Of a stretch of 64,000 nucleotides of DNA, positions 1-8,990 are shown piece after piece. The position numbers and the translations under genes were made by a program. The notes under the pieces are model-generated. The model did no database searches. It had not been told where the DNA came from and saw only the letters and a program-made list of their open reading frames with translations. The stretch's first letter is position 1; each line of letters starts with the position of its first letter. Source of the DNA: Bog-375 sp049698695 (GTDB lineage: Bacteria; Acidobacteriota; Terriglobia; Bryobacterales; Bryobacteraceae); contig JBAVYH010000003.1 of assembly GCA_049698695.1 (NCBI GenBank), positions 7,048-71,047 on the forward strand, in the 5' to 3' direction.

Positions 1-741
1 CCGGTCCACCACGCTCAGATCGAGTGTGTCCGGTATGAACCCGGCGCCGAGGCCCTGGACCTTGTGCGGCCCGGGCTTCATGGGTTGCCCCGCCAGCTTC
101 TGCGTAATCACCGGGCTCGCCGCCGGCTCAATGCCAACGGCAGTGATCTTCTTGCCCTTCGCCTGCTTGATGTAGCGCGAAACGCCGGTGATGGTCCCGC
201 CGGTGCCGATGCCGGACACCAGCACGTCGATGGCGCCGCCGGTGTCGTCCCAAATCTCCGGGCCCGTGGTCTCAAAATGGATCGCCGGATTCGCCGGGTT
301 CTGGAACTGCTGCAACAGCACGTAGCGCCCGGGATCGGACGCGCGGATCTCCTCGGCCTTGGCAATCGCCCCCGCCATGCCCCCGGCGCCGTCCGTCAGC
401 ACCAGGTTCGCTCCCAGCACCCGCAGCACCTTGCGCCGCTCCGCGGACATAGTGGACGGCATGGTCAGCGTGATGGGATAGCCGCGCGCCGCCGCCACAT
501 ACGCCAGCGCGATTCCGGTGTTGCCGCTGGTCGGCTCGATCAGGTGCTTGCCGGGTTTCAGCACGCCCCGCTTCTCCGCGTCCCACACCATGGACGCGCC
601 GATGCGGCACTTCACCGAATAGGCCGGGTTGCGCCCTTCGATCTTGGCCAGCACCGTCGCCCGTGCGCCCTCTGTCACGCGATTCAGCCGCACCAGCGGC
701 GTGTGCCCAATGCTCAGTGAATTGTCATCGTAAACGCGCAC
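1..741 (-). CDS. cysK: cysteine synthase A, 3' end outside the window
   Basis: O-acetylserine (thiol)-lyase, a cytoplasmic PLP enzyme making cysteine from O-acetylserine and sulfide. Residues 1-247 are present and the C-terminus runs off the left edge. The PLP lysine is Lys44 in NPAYSVKCR, the substrate loop TSGNTG is at 71-76, and a GTGGT phosphate-binding loop lies near residue 180. The sequence closely resembles enterobacterial CysK as I know it. The GTG start at 741 abuts the TGA of the upstream Rrf2-type regulator gene at 742-744, so the two are probably one transcript. This pairing suggests regulation by cysteine or O-acetylserine status. Confidence 0.95.
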   Translation of the reverse strand, partial: MRVYDDNSLSIGHTPLVRLNRVTEGARATVLAKIEGRNPAYSVKCRIGASMVWDAEKRGVLKPGKHLIEPTSGNTGIALAYVAAARGYPITLTMPSTMSAERRKVLRVLGANLVLTDGAGGMAGAIAKAEEIRASDPGRYVLLQQFQNPANPAIHFETTGPEIWDDTGGAIDVLVSGIGTGGTITGVSRYIKQAKGKKITAVGIEPAASPVITQKLAGQPMKPGPHKVQGLGAGFIPDTLDLSVVDR

Positions 742-1167
742 TCAGATCTCCCAGTTCAATACGTCCTCGCTCTGTTTGTCCGCCCAATCGCGCAGCAGTT
801 CCCCGATGCTGGTGTGGTCGATGATGGCCGCCACCGCCAGATCCACCTGATTCCACATGTCCGTGAACGGCGTCTCGGGTTTTGTCCGGCCTCGCCCCCT
901 GCTCTCCGGCGGGCCATCCACCGAGCGGATCACTTCGCCCACCATGATCGATTCCGCCGGCCGCGCCAGCAGGTAGCCGCCCTCCGCCCCGCGCCGCGAT
1001 TCCACGAACCCAGCCTGCTTCAAGCCCACCAGGATCAATTCCAGAAACTTCTGTGGAATCTTCCGCCGTCGCGCGATATCCGCGATCTTCACCGGCTCGC
1101 CCGGCTTCTGCGACGCCAAGTCCAGAATCGCTTGCAGCGCGTACTCGGCTTTGACTGAAGTCGTCAT
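742..1167 (-). CDS. Rrf2-family transcriptional regulator (CymR-like)
   Basis: A 141-residue winged-helix regulator. The N-terminus MTTSVKAEYALQAILDLA and the recognition-helix segment IPQKFLELIL (about residues 37-46) are typical of the Rrf2 family. It contains no cysteine at all, so it cannot hold an IscR/NsrR-type Fe-S cluster. That, with the adjacent cysK, argues for a CymR-like cysteine-metabolism regulator. An upstream in-frame start at 1200 exists, but the ATG at 1167 gives the family N-terminus. It probably represses its own operon through the inverted repeat at 1214-1242. CymR function is inferred from context. Confidence 0.85.
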   Translation of the reverse strand: MTTSVKAEYALQAILDLASQKPGEPVKIADIARRRKIPQKFLELILVGLKQAGFVESRRGAEGGYLLARPAESIMVGEVIRSVDGPPESRGRGRTKPETPFTDMWNQVDLAVAAIIDHTSIGELLRDWADKQSEDVLNWEI

Positions 1168-1204
1168 ACCGCCCCGGGGAGCAATGCCCGCAATCCCCAC
1201 AGAG

Positions 1205-1242
1205 ATTCTAGGTCAAACCGGAACCGCCGCGCAATCGGTTTG
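1205..1242 (-). promoter_or_regulatory. putative promoter and operator of the Rrf2-cysK operon
   Basis: On the minus strand TTGCGC (1229-1234) and TAGAAT (1205-1210) are separated by 18 bp. The inverted repeat CAAACCG (1214-1220) / CGGTTTG (1236-1242) straddles the -35 element, and a second direct CGGTTTG lies at 1251-1257, 15 bp further on. This fits an autoregulatory Rrf2 operator. It is read by eye only. Confidence 0.45.
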
Positions 1243-1277
1243 TTTTCCCGCGGTTTGCCCTCGCGCCGGCGGTGTCG

Positions 1278-1832
1278 CTACGCTAAATTGAGAACTTGTT
1301 TTACGGTGCCGCTCTGATCCTGAATTTTCTGCTGCAGCAGGAGCAGCGCATAAATCAATTGCTCCGGACGCGGCGGGCATCCCGGCACGAAAACGTCGAT
1401 CGGAATCACCTGGTTGACCGGGATCAGCGCGTAATTGTGGAACACTCCGGTGGAGGTGGCGCAGGCGCCCATCGAGATGGCCCATTTCGGCTCCGGCATC
1501 TGCTGATACAAGTGGCGGATCACTGGCGCCATCTTGTTCGAGACCCGCCCGGCGATGATCATCAGGTCGGATTGCCGCGGCGATCCGCGAAACACTTCCG
1601 CGCCAAAGCGGGCGATGTCGAAGCGCGAAGCGCTCATCGACATCATCTCGATGGCGCAGCACGCCAGGCCGAACGACATGGGCCAGATGGAATTCTTGCG
1701 CGCCCAATTCACCGCCTTGTCGAGCGTGGTGAGAAGGATGCCCTCGGAAGCCGCGGCAGCGCTGTTCGAAAACGTGTAGTCGTCGAGGCGCGCGAAGAGG
1801 TCCGCGGGGCCGCTGGCTAAGGGCTTTTCCAT
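1278..1832 (-). CDS. nuoB: NADH-quinone oxidoreductase subunit B (solitary)
   Basis: The 184-residue PSST/NuoB subunit of complex I, which carries the N2 [4Fe-4S] cluster at the membrane-arm interface. All four ligands are visible: Cys58-Cys59 in LACCAIEMM, Cys124 in GACATSTG and Cys152 in VPGCPPRPE. The start at 1832 was chosen because GGAGAAGAG sits just upstream; a further ATG lies at 1850. No other nuo gene is in the window: malQ diverges on one side and the Rrf2 gene follows on the other. It is either a complex I gene separated from its operon or a second copy. Confidence 0.93.
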   Translation of the reverse strand: MEKPLASGPADLFARLDDYTFSNSAAAASEGILLTTLDKAVNWARKNSIWPMSFGLACCAIEMMSMSASRFDIARFGAEVFRGSPRQSDLMIIAGRVSNKMAPVIRHLYQQMPEPKWAISMGACATSTGVFHNYALIPVNQVIPIDVFVPGCPPRPEQLIYALLLLQQKIQDQSGTVKQVLNLA

Positions 1833-1898
1833 CTCTTCTCCTGCTTCCATTTTCGCATGGCAGGCGGCGCTCTTGTAGAATCGAAGTTTACCCACCCG

Positions 1899-4124
1899 AT
1901 GCCGTCTGAAACCTTCGAGCAGTTGCTGGACCGCGCCGCCTCCCTGTATGGTATCGAGCCGTACTTCTGGGACATCTGGGGCCACAAGCACGAAATCACT
2001 CTGGAAGCCAAGCAGGCCCTCCTCCGCGCGCGGGGCGTCGCCGCCGGCAGCGCCGCCGAAATCGAACAATCGCTCGCCCGCCGCGCCCGTGCCGAATGGC
2101 AGCAACTGCTTCCGCCCGCGGTGGTGGTCACCATCGCCGCGGAAACAGAACTGCCGCTCAACGTTGCGGCCAATTGCCCCGACACGGTGGCGCGCGTAGC
2201 CATCCATCGGGAAGACGGCGGCGAGATGACGTTCGATCTCCAGTTGGCGGACCTCCCCGTATCCGAATCCGCTGAAATCGACGGGCGAACCTGGGTACGC
2301 AAGCTGGGCCGTCTGCCGGTGTCGCTGCCGCTGGGCTACCACCAGGTGAGAGCGGCCATCGGCAGCGCGCAGGCCGAAACCCGCTACATCGTAACGCCCG
2401 AGCGCGCCTGGAACGATCACATGCCGGGGCCCGGCCGCCGCGCCGTCGGAGTCGCCGTGAGCTTGTACGGCGTCCGCTCCGCGCAGAACTGGGGATGCGG
2501 AGATTTCCGCGACCTGCTGGGGGTGATTGATTGGGTGGCCGAGGACCTGGAGGCCAGCTTCGTCAGCCTCAATCCTCTGCACGCCATTCACAATCGGCGT
2601 CCCTTCAACACCAGCCCCTACCTGCCAAATTCCATCTGCTACCAGAATTTCATTTACCTCGACGTCGAAGGAATGGAGGATTTCGTCCGCTCGTCCCGCG
2701 CCCGGCGGCTGCGTGCCACCGCGCCGGTGGAAGCCGAAATCCGCCGGCTTCGCGAAGCTCCCTTTGTCGATTACGAAGGCGTGGCCGCGCTCAAGCTGCG
2801 CTTTCTCAGGCTGCTGTTCGCTGAGTTTCTGCGCGAGTGGCGCGCCGGCTCGCCGCGCGCCGCCCAGTTCAATGAATACTGTGAGCGCGAAGGCGATCTG
2901 CTCGAAAAATTCGCCCTCTATTGCGCGCTCGACGAGTGGCTGCACCGCCGCGATCCGCGTGTGTGGACGTGGCCCGAGTGGCCGCCCGAATACCGAGACC
3001 CCGATTCGGCCGCCACCCGCGCCTTCCGCCAAAAACACTGGCGCTCCGTCCTGTTTTATCAGTACCTGCAATGGCAGACCGGACTGCAGCTAGAATGCGC
3101 CCAGCAGCACGCGCGCGCCCGCAAGATGTCGATCGGCCTCTACCACGATCTCGCTCTCGCCACCGACCGCTTCGGCTCCGATCTCTGGGCCCACCGCCCC
3201 TTCTTCGTCTCCGGCTGCAGCGTCGGCTCGCCGCCCGACGATTTCGCCCTCGCCGGCCAGGATTGGGGCTTCCCGCCGCCCAACGCCGAAGTCCACCGCG
3301 CCGACGGCTACCGCCTCTTCGCCGAAACCATCCGCCACAACGCGCGTTACGGCGGCGCGCTGCGCATGGATCACGTGATGCGCCTGTTCCGCCTCTACTG
3401 GATTCCCGATGGCAGCGACGCCGCCCACGGCGCCTACGTCAAGGAAGTTACGCTCGACTTTATCCGCATTCTGGCCCTCGAAAGCGTGCGCAATCGCGTG
3501 GTGGTCGTCGGCGAAGATCTGGGCACCGTGGAACAGGGCGTTCGGGAAATCCTCCACCAATTCGGCGTCCTCAGTTACCGCCTCTTCTACTTCGAGAAGA
3601 ACGGGCGCGGCGAGTTCCGCCGCTACCAGGAATACGCGCCGCAGGCATTGGTCTCTTCCACCACCCACGACTTGCCCACCCTGGCCGGCTTCTGGATCGG
3701 GGCCGACCTTGGCGCCCGCCGCACCGCCGGCATGCTGGACCAGGCCGCTTTCGAAGCCCAATCTCGCGCGCGCCTCGAAGACAAGCAGAAGATACTCAAC
3801 ATGCTGTTCGATCTCGAACTGCTGCCGCCCGATTTGCCCCGCCGCGCCCAGGATTACCCGGTGCTCTCCGGCGAGCTGCACAACGCCATCGTCGGCTTCC
3901 TCGCCTTGACGCCATGCCAATTACTGGCCATCAACCAGGAGGATCTTACCAAGGAAACAGAGCAGCAGAACCTTCCCGGGACCACCTGGCAATACCCCAA
4001 CTGGTGCCGCAAAATGCGCTTCTCGCTCGAGCAGTTGCGCGGCGATCCCGAAGCCCGCGGCTACACCGCCATGTTCCGCAACTGGATCATCAAATCCGGA
4101 CGGAAGAACCAGCCGGCGGAGTGA
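1899..4124 (+). CDS. malQ: 4-alpha-glucanotransferase (amylomaltase, GH77)
   Basis: A 741-residue enzyme of maltodextrin and glycogen metabolism that transfers alpha-1,4-glucan segments. GH77 landmarks are present: the loop NWGCGDFRDL, NTSPYLPNS, the nucleophile region LRMDHVMRLFRLYW, the acid/base glutamate in VVVGEDLGTV and the transition-state aspartate in TTHDLPTLAGFW. The length matches long bacterial MalQ forms with an extra N-terminal domain (about residues 60-150). An in-frame ATG at 1857 is less likely because a TAGAAT -10-like element (1876-1881) lies between the two. Divergent from nuoB; no other glycogen gene adjoins it. Confidence 0.93.
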   Translation: MPSETFEQLLDRAASLYGIEPYFWDIWGHKHEITLEAKQALLRARGVAAGSAAEIEQSLARRARAEWQQLLPPAVVVTIAAETELPLNVAANCPDTVARVAIHREDGGEMTFDLQLADLPVSESAEIDGRTWVRKLGRLPVSLPLGYHQVRAAIGSAQAETRYIVTPERAWNDHMPGPGRRAVGVAVSLYGVRSAQNWGCGDFRDLLGVIDWVAEDLEASFVSLNPLHAIHNRRPFNTSPYLPNSICYQNFIYLDVEGMEDFVRSSRARRLRATAPVEAEIRRLREAPFVDYEGVAALKLRFLRLLFAEFLREWRAGSPRAAQFNEYCEREGDLLEKFALYCALDEWLHRRDPRVWTWPEWPPEYRDPDSAATRAFRQKHWRSVLFYQYLQWQTGLQLECAQQHARARKMSIGLYHDLALATDRFGSDLWAHRPFFVSGCSVGSPPDDFALAGQDWGFPPPNAEVHRADGYRLFAETIRHNARYGGALRMDHVMRLFRLYWIPDGSDAAHGAYVKEVTLDFIRILALESVRNRVVVVGEDLGTVEQGVREILHQFGVLSYRLFYFEKNGRGEFRRYQEYAPQALVSSTTHDLPTLAGFWIGADLGARRTAGMLDQAAFEAQSRARLEDKQKILNMLFDLELLPPDLPRRAQDYPVLSGELHNAIVGFLALTPCQLLAINQEDLTKETEQQNLPGTTWQYPNWCRKMRFSLEQLRGDPEARGYTAMFRNWIIKSGRKNQPAE

Positions 4125-4313
4125 GCAACGCTGTTCCGAGGCCCGCCATTCTTGCCCAGCCCGCCCGGCAGGCCCCAGCCACGCTTGCAATTGGGATACA
4201 CTGACGCAAGAGGCAGAGGCGCGGCATTCGCCGTGCCGGCATGCCCATCGGCCTTCGGCTGCGGCGGACCATTTGGCCCGACACACCGGTTGCCAGACTT
4301 AAGGAAATTACGA

Positions 4314-5630
4314 ATGGAACAAAAACTAAAGATCGCCGTGTTTATCGATTTCGATAACATCGAGATCGGCGTCAAGTCCACACTGCACCGCGAATTCGAC
4401 GTGGCGGCGGTGTTGGACGCGCTCAAAGAACGCGGCGAAATCGTCACCAAGTTCGCTTATGCGAACTGGGGCAGACAGGAAGCGGCCACGCGGCCTCTCT
4501 CTGAGCACGCCGTCCAGATGGTGCAGCGCGACCCTTCGCCGCGCGGCGACAAGAACGGCGCCGATATCAACCTGGCGCTCGACGCGCTGGAAATGGCCTT
4601 CACCCACGACCACATCAACGCCTTCGCGATCGTCAGCGGCGACAGCGATTTCATCGCCCTGGTGAACAAGCTCAAACAGTACGACAAGCGGATCTTCGTG
4701 GTAGGCGGACGCGCCTTCACCAGTACAATTCTGCAAAAAAACTGCCACGAGTTCATCGCCTACGAAGCCATCATCGATGATGCCCCCCGCTCGCGCTCGC
4801 ATGAGCGGCCGCCGGCCGAAAAGCAGCAGCATCTGCAACCGCCGCCGCAGCAGCAGGCGCAGCCGCCGCAGCAGCGCTCGCAGCACAAACGCGTGGCGCT
4901 TGATCTCAGCCAGTCCATGCCGCTGGTGGAACGCGCCTTAGGCGTGCTCGAGCGGCGCGAAGTGCGGCCGCAGCTCGGCCTGCTCAAGTCCACTATGCTG
5001 CAGCTCGATTCCACGTTCAATGAGAAGGCCTACGGTGCCAGCTCGTTCACCGATTTCGTGGAAAAGCTGCAGAAGGCCGACTTCGTCGATGTCTCGGGCG
5101 GCGAGGGCCGCTACATGATTCGCCTCAAAGGCAGCGTTGCGGCCGAGAAACCCGGCGCCAAGCCGGAGGAGGCGATACCGCTGCTCCGCGACGTGCTCGA
5201 AACGCATCGGCTGGACGTGGACAATGGCGCCCTCGCCGACGATCTGGCCGAGTGGGTCAAGAGCGACCACCCCGCTTTCGACTGGCGCCAATACGGGTTC
5301 CAGGAATTCAGCGAGCTGCTTAACTACGCGCAGGACAAGAGCCTGGTGCGCATTCAGGCCGATGAAGAGCGCGGCCTGATTGTGTTCCTCGGCGCCGAGT
5401 TCCATCCGCCCGCAGCGCCGCCGGAGCCCGAGCCCGAACCGCACATCGAGGAAGAGGAAGACGAACCGCAGCCCCTGGTGCCCGGCCAGCCGACCGCCAC
5501 CGGAGAGATTCCCATCCCCGCGCCGCCGCCCAAAGTGCAGCGCCGCCCTCGCGTCCCACGCAAAACCTCCGGCGATGGTACGCAGAAGAAGCGCGTTTCC
5601 CGCCCGCGCAAGAAACCTCCTGTGCAGTAA
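4314..5630 (+). CDS. NYN-domain protein with LOTUS/OST-HTH domains
   Basis: A 438-residue cytoplasmic protein. Residues 1-155 form a NYN (PIN-like, LabA/DUF88) nuclease domain, with the acidic residues expected for metal binding: Asp12/Asp14 in FIDFDN, Asp84 in GADINLALDA and Asp110/Asp112 in SGDSDF. After a Gln/Pro-rich linker (about 165-190) come two OST-HTH/LOTUS-like modules (about 195-270 and 285-365), proposed RNA-binding folds. The tail is acidic, then Pro- and Arg/Lys-rich. The start at 4314 has AAGGA upstream; earlier in-frame codons lack coding character. Probably an RNA-processing or RNA-silencing factor; the substrate is unknown. Confidence 0.82.
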   Translation: MEQKLKIAVFIDFDNIEIGVKSTLHREFDVAAVLDALKERGEIVTKFAYANWGRQEAATRPLSEHAVQMVQRDPSPRGDKNGADINLALDALEMAFTHDHINAFAIVSGDSDFIALVNKLKQYDKRIFVVGGRAFTSTILQKNCHEFIAYEAIIDDAPRSRSHERPPAEKQQHLQPPPQQQAQPPQQRSQHKRVALDLSQSMPLVERALGVLERREVRPQLGLLKSTMLQLDSTFNEKAYGASSFTDFVEKLQKADFVDVSGGEGRYMIRLKGSVAAEKPGAKPEEAIPLLRDVLETHRLDVDNGALADDLAEWVKSDHPAFDWRQYGFQEFSELLNYAQDKSLVRIQADEERGLIVFLGAEFHPPAAPPEPEPEPHIEEEEDEPQPLVPGQPTATGEIPIPAPPPKVQRRPRVPRKTSGDGTQKKRVSRPRKKPPVQ

Positions 5631-5638
5631 TGCTGTAG

Positions 5639-5658
5639 GGGCCGGGCATGCCCGGCCC
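5639..5658. repeat. 20-bp perfect palindrome after the NYN gene
   Basis: A perfect GC-rich palindrome (GGGCCGGGCA followed by its reverse complement) 8 bp after the NYN gene stop. There is no T-run, so it could be a transcript-end hairpin or a dispersed palindromic unit. Confidence 0.55.
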
Positions 5659-5766
5659 GCGGGCTTCCCCATTCTTTCATCCAATCCCTGTGTCGCGCAC
5701 TCTTTGCCGTGCCGAACATCACTCGCGGCGGCATCGCTACGCTAGAATAGTTTGGACTCGCTTTTC

Positions 5767-7071
5767 ATGGCAAACATCATCATCCTCGGCTCCCAGTGGG
5801 GAGACGAGGGCAAGGGCAAAGTTGTCGACCTGTTCTCAGAACGATTCGACATTGTGGCGCGCTACCAGGGCGGGCACAACGCCGGCCACACCGTCTTCAT
5901 CGGCTTGAAGAAGTTCATCCTCAAGTTGATTCCCAGCGGCATTCTGCGACCCGGGAAAAAGGCCGTCATCGGCAACGGCCTGGTGCTCGATCCGGCGGCG
6001 CTGCTTGAGGAAATCGAGACTCTGGAAGCGGCCGGCGTTGATGTCACTCACAACCTCGCCATCAGCAATCGGGCGCACGTGCTGTTCCCGCAACATCGCA
6101 TGATGGAGCGCATGTCCGAAGGCCGCCCCGGGCGCATTTCCATCGGCACCACCTCGCGCGGCATCGGGCCGTGCTACGAAGACAAAATCGCGCGCCGTGG
6201 CATCCGCGTCGCCGACCTGCTCGACCGGGACGCCTTCCGCGCCCAGTACGATTCGCTGATGGAGGAAAAGCACGCCATCGCCCGCACTTTTGGCATCGAC
6301 GAGGAAGACGATGCGCACGCCATCCGCGACCGCTACGAAATGCTGGCCGAACGCATACGCCCCATGGTGTGCGACACGGCCATGCTGCTCAACGAAGCCA
6401 TTCGAGCGGGAAAGCGCGTCTTGTTCGAGGGTGCGCAGGGAACCATGCTCGATATCGATCACGGCACCTACCCGTTCGTCACCTCGTCGAGCGCCTCGGC
6501 CGGCGGAGCCTGCACCGGCACCGGCGTCGCTCCGACGCGGATTGGCGGCGTCATCGGCGTTTCCAAGGCCTATATCACCCGCGTCGGCGGCGGCCCGTTT
6601 CCCACCGAAGCGCGCGACCCGGAGGGCGAACAGATCCGCCGCCGCGGTAACGAATTCGGCGCCGTTACCGGACGCCCCCGGCGCTGCGGTTGGTTTGACG
6701 CCCCGCTACTGCGTTACACCGCAACCATCAACGGCATCGATAGCCTGGTGGTGACCAAGTTGGACGTGCTCGACGAGTTCGATACCATCCCCGTCTGCGT
6801 CGGCTATCGCGCCTGCGGCCGGGACCTGTTGGAGATGCCGCCGCGCGTGGCCAGCATGGAAAACGCTGAGCCGGTCTACGAGTGCCTGCCCGGCTGGAAG
6901 ACGTCCACCTTCGGCGTGTCTGCCTATGACGAATTGCCGGCCCGCGCCAAGGACTACCTGGCATTTCTCGAAAGCCGCGCCGGCGTGGAAATCGGCTCCG
7001 TCTCCACCGGGCCCGAGCGCAACCAGACCATCGTGCGCGCCGGTTCGCGCCTGGAAGCGCTGCTGCGGTAG
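5767..7071 (+). CDS. purA: adenylosuccinate synthetase
   Basis: A 434-residue GTP-dependent enzyme joining IMP and aspartate in AMP synthesis. The N-terminal GTP/IMP loop WGDEGKGK is at 11-18, the HNAGHT motif follows, and TSRGIGPCYEDK and the C-terminal STGPERNQT guanine-recognition motif are present. Length is normal. ATG 5767 begins the canonical MANIIILGSQWGDEG; a TTG at 5752 is less likely. A TAGAAT -10-like element lies at 5743-5748. The gene stands alone, as purA often does. Confidence 0.97.
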   Translation: MANIIILGSQWGDEGKGKVVDLFSERFDIVARYQGGHNAGHTVFIGLKKFILKLIPSGILRPGKKAVIGNGLVLDPAALLEEIETLEAAGVDVTHNLAISNRAHVLFPQHRMMERMSEGRPGRISIGTTSRGIGPCYEDKIARRGIRVADLLDRDAFRAQYDSLMEEKHAIARTFGIDEEDDAHAIRDRYEMLAERIRPMVCDTAMLLNEAIRAGKRVLFEGAQGTMLDIDHGTYPFVTSSSASAGGACTGTGVAPTRIGGVIGVSKAYITRVGGGPFPTEARDPEGEQIRRRGNEFGAVTGRPRRCGWFDAPLLRYTATINGIDSLVVTKLDVLDEFDTIPVCVGYRACGRDLLEMPPRVASMENAEPVYECLPGWKTSTFGVSAYDELPARAKDYLAFLESRAGVEIGSVSTGPERNQTIVRAGSRLEALLR

Positions 7072-7132
7072 CGCGGCGAACGCGAGTACAGCTCGATCAG
7101 GTCCGACGGAGTTGCCACACTACGCGAGTGCA

Positions 7133-8857
7133 CTACTTGATCTGCACGGTCGCACTCGCCGCCGCCAGCTTGCCTTCCAGGGCATCCAGCGCCACCGCGC
7201 GCACGGAGTAGCTGCCCGGAGGCGCCTGGAGCGTCATCGCGGCAGTGAGGCCGGTCTTCGCCAATTGCGCGAAAGTCGCATTCCTGAAATTCAGCTCTAC
7301 TTCGCTTTCCTTGCCCGTCACGAAGCTGCCGCGGCTATCCCGCAGAACCGCTACAATGATCAGTCTCTGCGCCCGCCGGTCGTGGTTGGTCGTGAAACGC
7401 AGGCGGTTGACATCCACGTGCGCGACCATTGCTATGCCCGGCGGACCCGCCCACTGCTCCCAGGTGAACCTGGCCGGCAAGTCCGTGATGGTATCCGAGG
7501 CCGTCACTTCACCCTCCAGTTTGGATAGCGGCGAGGCTGACGAGGCAGCCTGGGTCGAGGGCGCCGTGTAGCCCAACCGGGCCTGCAGCGAATACCGTTT
7601 GCCCGCGGCGAGCTGCACTTTCAGGCGATGAAAACGCCCGTCGGCCGCCACGTCCGAAGGCGCGAAGCCGAGCACATACATGGTCTCCGGCACCATGCCC
7701 AACTCCCGGAAGCCCCGCGCCAGATCGTTGCTGTTGTGGTAGAACGTGCCGCCCGTGCCAGAGGCCAGAACCGCCATTGCGTCGTCCCCCGCCTGCGCCG
7801 TCCTCTCCGCCATGTTCGCCGCTACGAATCCACCCTCACGCTGGGAAGCCTCACCTCCCGGAATCACCGGGTACAGCCGCTTGGCGGCCAGAGTGTTGAT
7901 CACTACTTCCGCGTGCAGCGCCTTGGCCATCAACCGCTCCAGGTCGACCTCCAAGTTGCCCGCGAGGAATCCCGAGGAGGTCAGCACAATCGTGCGCTGT
8001 CCCGGCAATTTCGCCATGGCGTCCACCACGCTTTCGACCACGCGCAGCGTATTCCTTGAGTTACCCAGCCCGCGCTCCCAGATCGCCCATGAACGAGCCA
8101 TCACCTGGTTCTCGGGGCACGGAGTGTGCTGGCAGGCTGAACATTCGTCCGTTTTGGCGCGCAGTAGGGCTTTATCCAGGTAATTGACGATCAAGTACGC
8201 CTCATAGGGCGAGATAGGGGGGCACTCTTGCGCCGAATAAGCGGTGAATCTCTGATGGGAGGTAACCTTGGCGATCTGCTCGACCAGCTTTGGCACATCC
8301 CCGATGAACTCGGAATCCTGCGACTGTGCCGTAGTGACTACCGCCACGCGGTCGCCCGGTGCCAGGGCGGTTTTGACGAATTGTTCAGCCGCCTTCTTGA
8401 CCGGCTTCAAGGCGATCATGTCGGTGTTCAGATCGTCGAAGCAAAGTGCCACGAAGCGGGGACGCGATTCGCCTTTCGGCGCCGCGACGTGAGCGGGCGC
8501 TGCCGGGACGGCAGCCGGCTTCACGCCACTATTAGTGTCCCCCTGTGGCGTGAAATGTTCCACCGAGAAGGCCGTGATCGTCTGTTTCTTCCCGGCGTCG
8601 TAGATTTCGAAGTCGTCCCGTGTGAGACCGGCAACCGCGCGGCGCTGCCCATCGCGGACCACCACCGGGACCTCCACCAGGTCCACCTGGGCGCGCAACG
8701 TGACAGTCGATGGAGGCAGGTAGGGAAAGGTACGCGCATGCATCTCGTCGGGTGCGATGGACTGAGCCGTCGCCGGGCCGAGAAAGGCAAGCACCGCTGG
8801 TACCGCGAGGTAGGGCCTCTTGAAGTAATGCACCTTGTCTGGGTGCGAGCATAGCAT
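7133..8857 (-). CDS. exported protein with acidobacterial VWFA-related domain
   Basis: About 574 residues. The N-terminus carries a hydrophobic signal (LAVPAVLAFLGPATAQ), followed by VDLVEVPVVVRDGQRRAVAGLTRDDF, the typical opening of the acidobacterial VWFA-related domain (TIGR03436 type), and then a von Willebrand A-like domain around FVALCFDDLNTDM. Such proteins are exported and expanded in Acidobacteriota; their function is unknown, perhaps adhesion. The start is uncertain: ATG 8857 was chosen, with a GTG at 8833 and an earlier start at 8890 possible. Divergent from the DUF4159 gene. Useful as a taxonomic marker. Confidence 0.8.
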   Translation of the reverse strand: MLCSHPDKVHYFKRPYLAVPAVLAFLGPATAQSIAPDEMHARTFPYLPPSTVTLRAQVDLVEVPVVVRDGQRRAVAGLTRDDFEIYDAGKKQTITAFSVEHFTPQGDTNSGVKPAAVPAAPAHVAAPKGESRPRFVALCFDDLNTDMIALKPVKKAAEQFVKTALAPGDRVAVVTTAQSQDSEFIGDVPKLVEQIAKVTSHQRFTAYSAQECPPISPYEAYLIVNYLDKALLRAKTDECSACQHTPCPENQVMARSWAIWERGLGNSRNTLRVVESVVDAMAKLPGQRTIVLTSSGFLAGNLEVDLERLMAKALHAEVVINTLAAKRLYPVIPGGEASQREGGFVAANMAERTAQAGDDAMAVLASGTGGTFYHNSNDLARGFRELGMVPETMYVLGFAPSDVAADGRFHRLKVQLAAGKRYSLQARLGYTAPSTQAASSASPLSKLEGEVTASDTITDLPARFTWEQWAGPPGIAMVAHVDVNRLRFTTNHDRRAQRLIIVAVLRDSRGSFVTGKESEVELNFRNATFAQLAKTGLTAAMTLQAPPGSYSVRAVALDALEGKLAAASATVQIK

Positions 8858-8990
8858 GCGAACGTCGGCATCAGCTCCGCGTGGCGTCACGTCGGCTCCA
8901 TGGGGAATGCGGCGCTCTCGCGCACCCCGTCTTCAGCTCTCGCCGGAGCCTCCGCCCGGTTTGATGATATCCTGCGGAAGGACTCTGGGT

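Noticed and set aside
1833..3071. Upstream continuation of the nuoB frame (about 410 codons)
   Set aside because: It runs antisense through malQ, whose conserved GH77 motifs are certain. Only the last 184 codons are NuoB.
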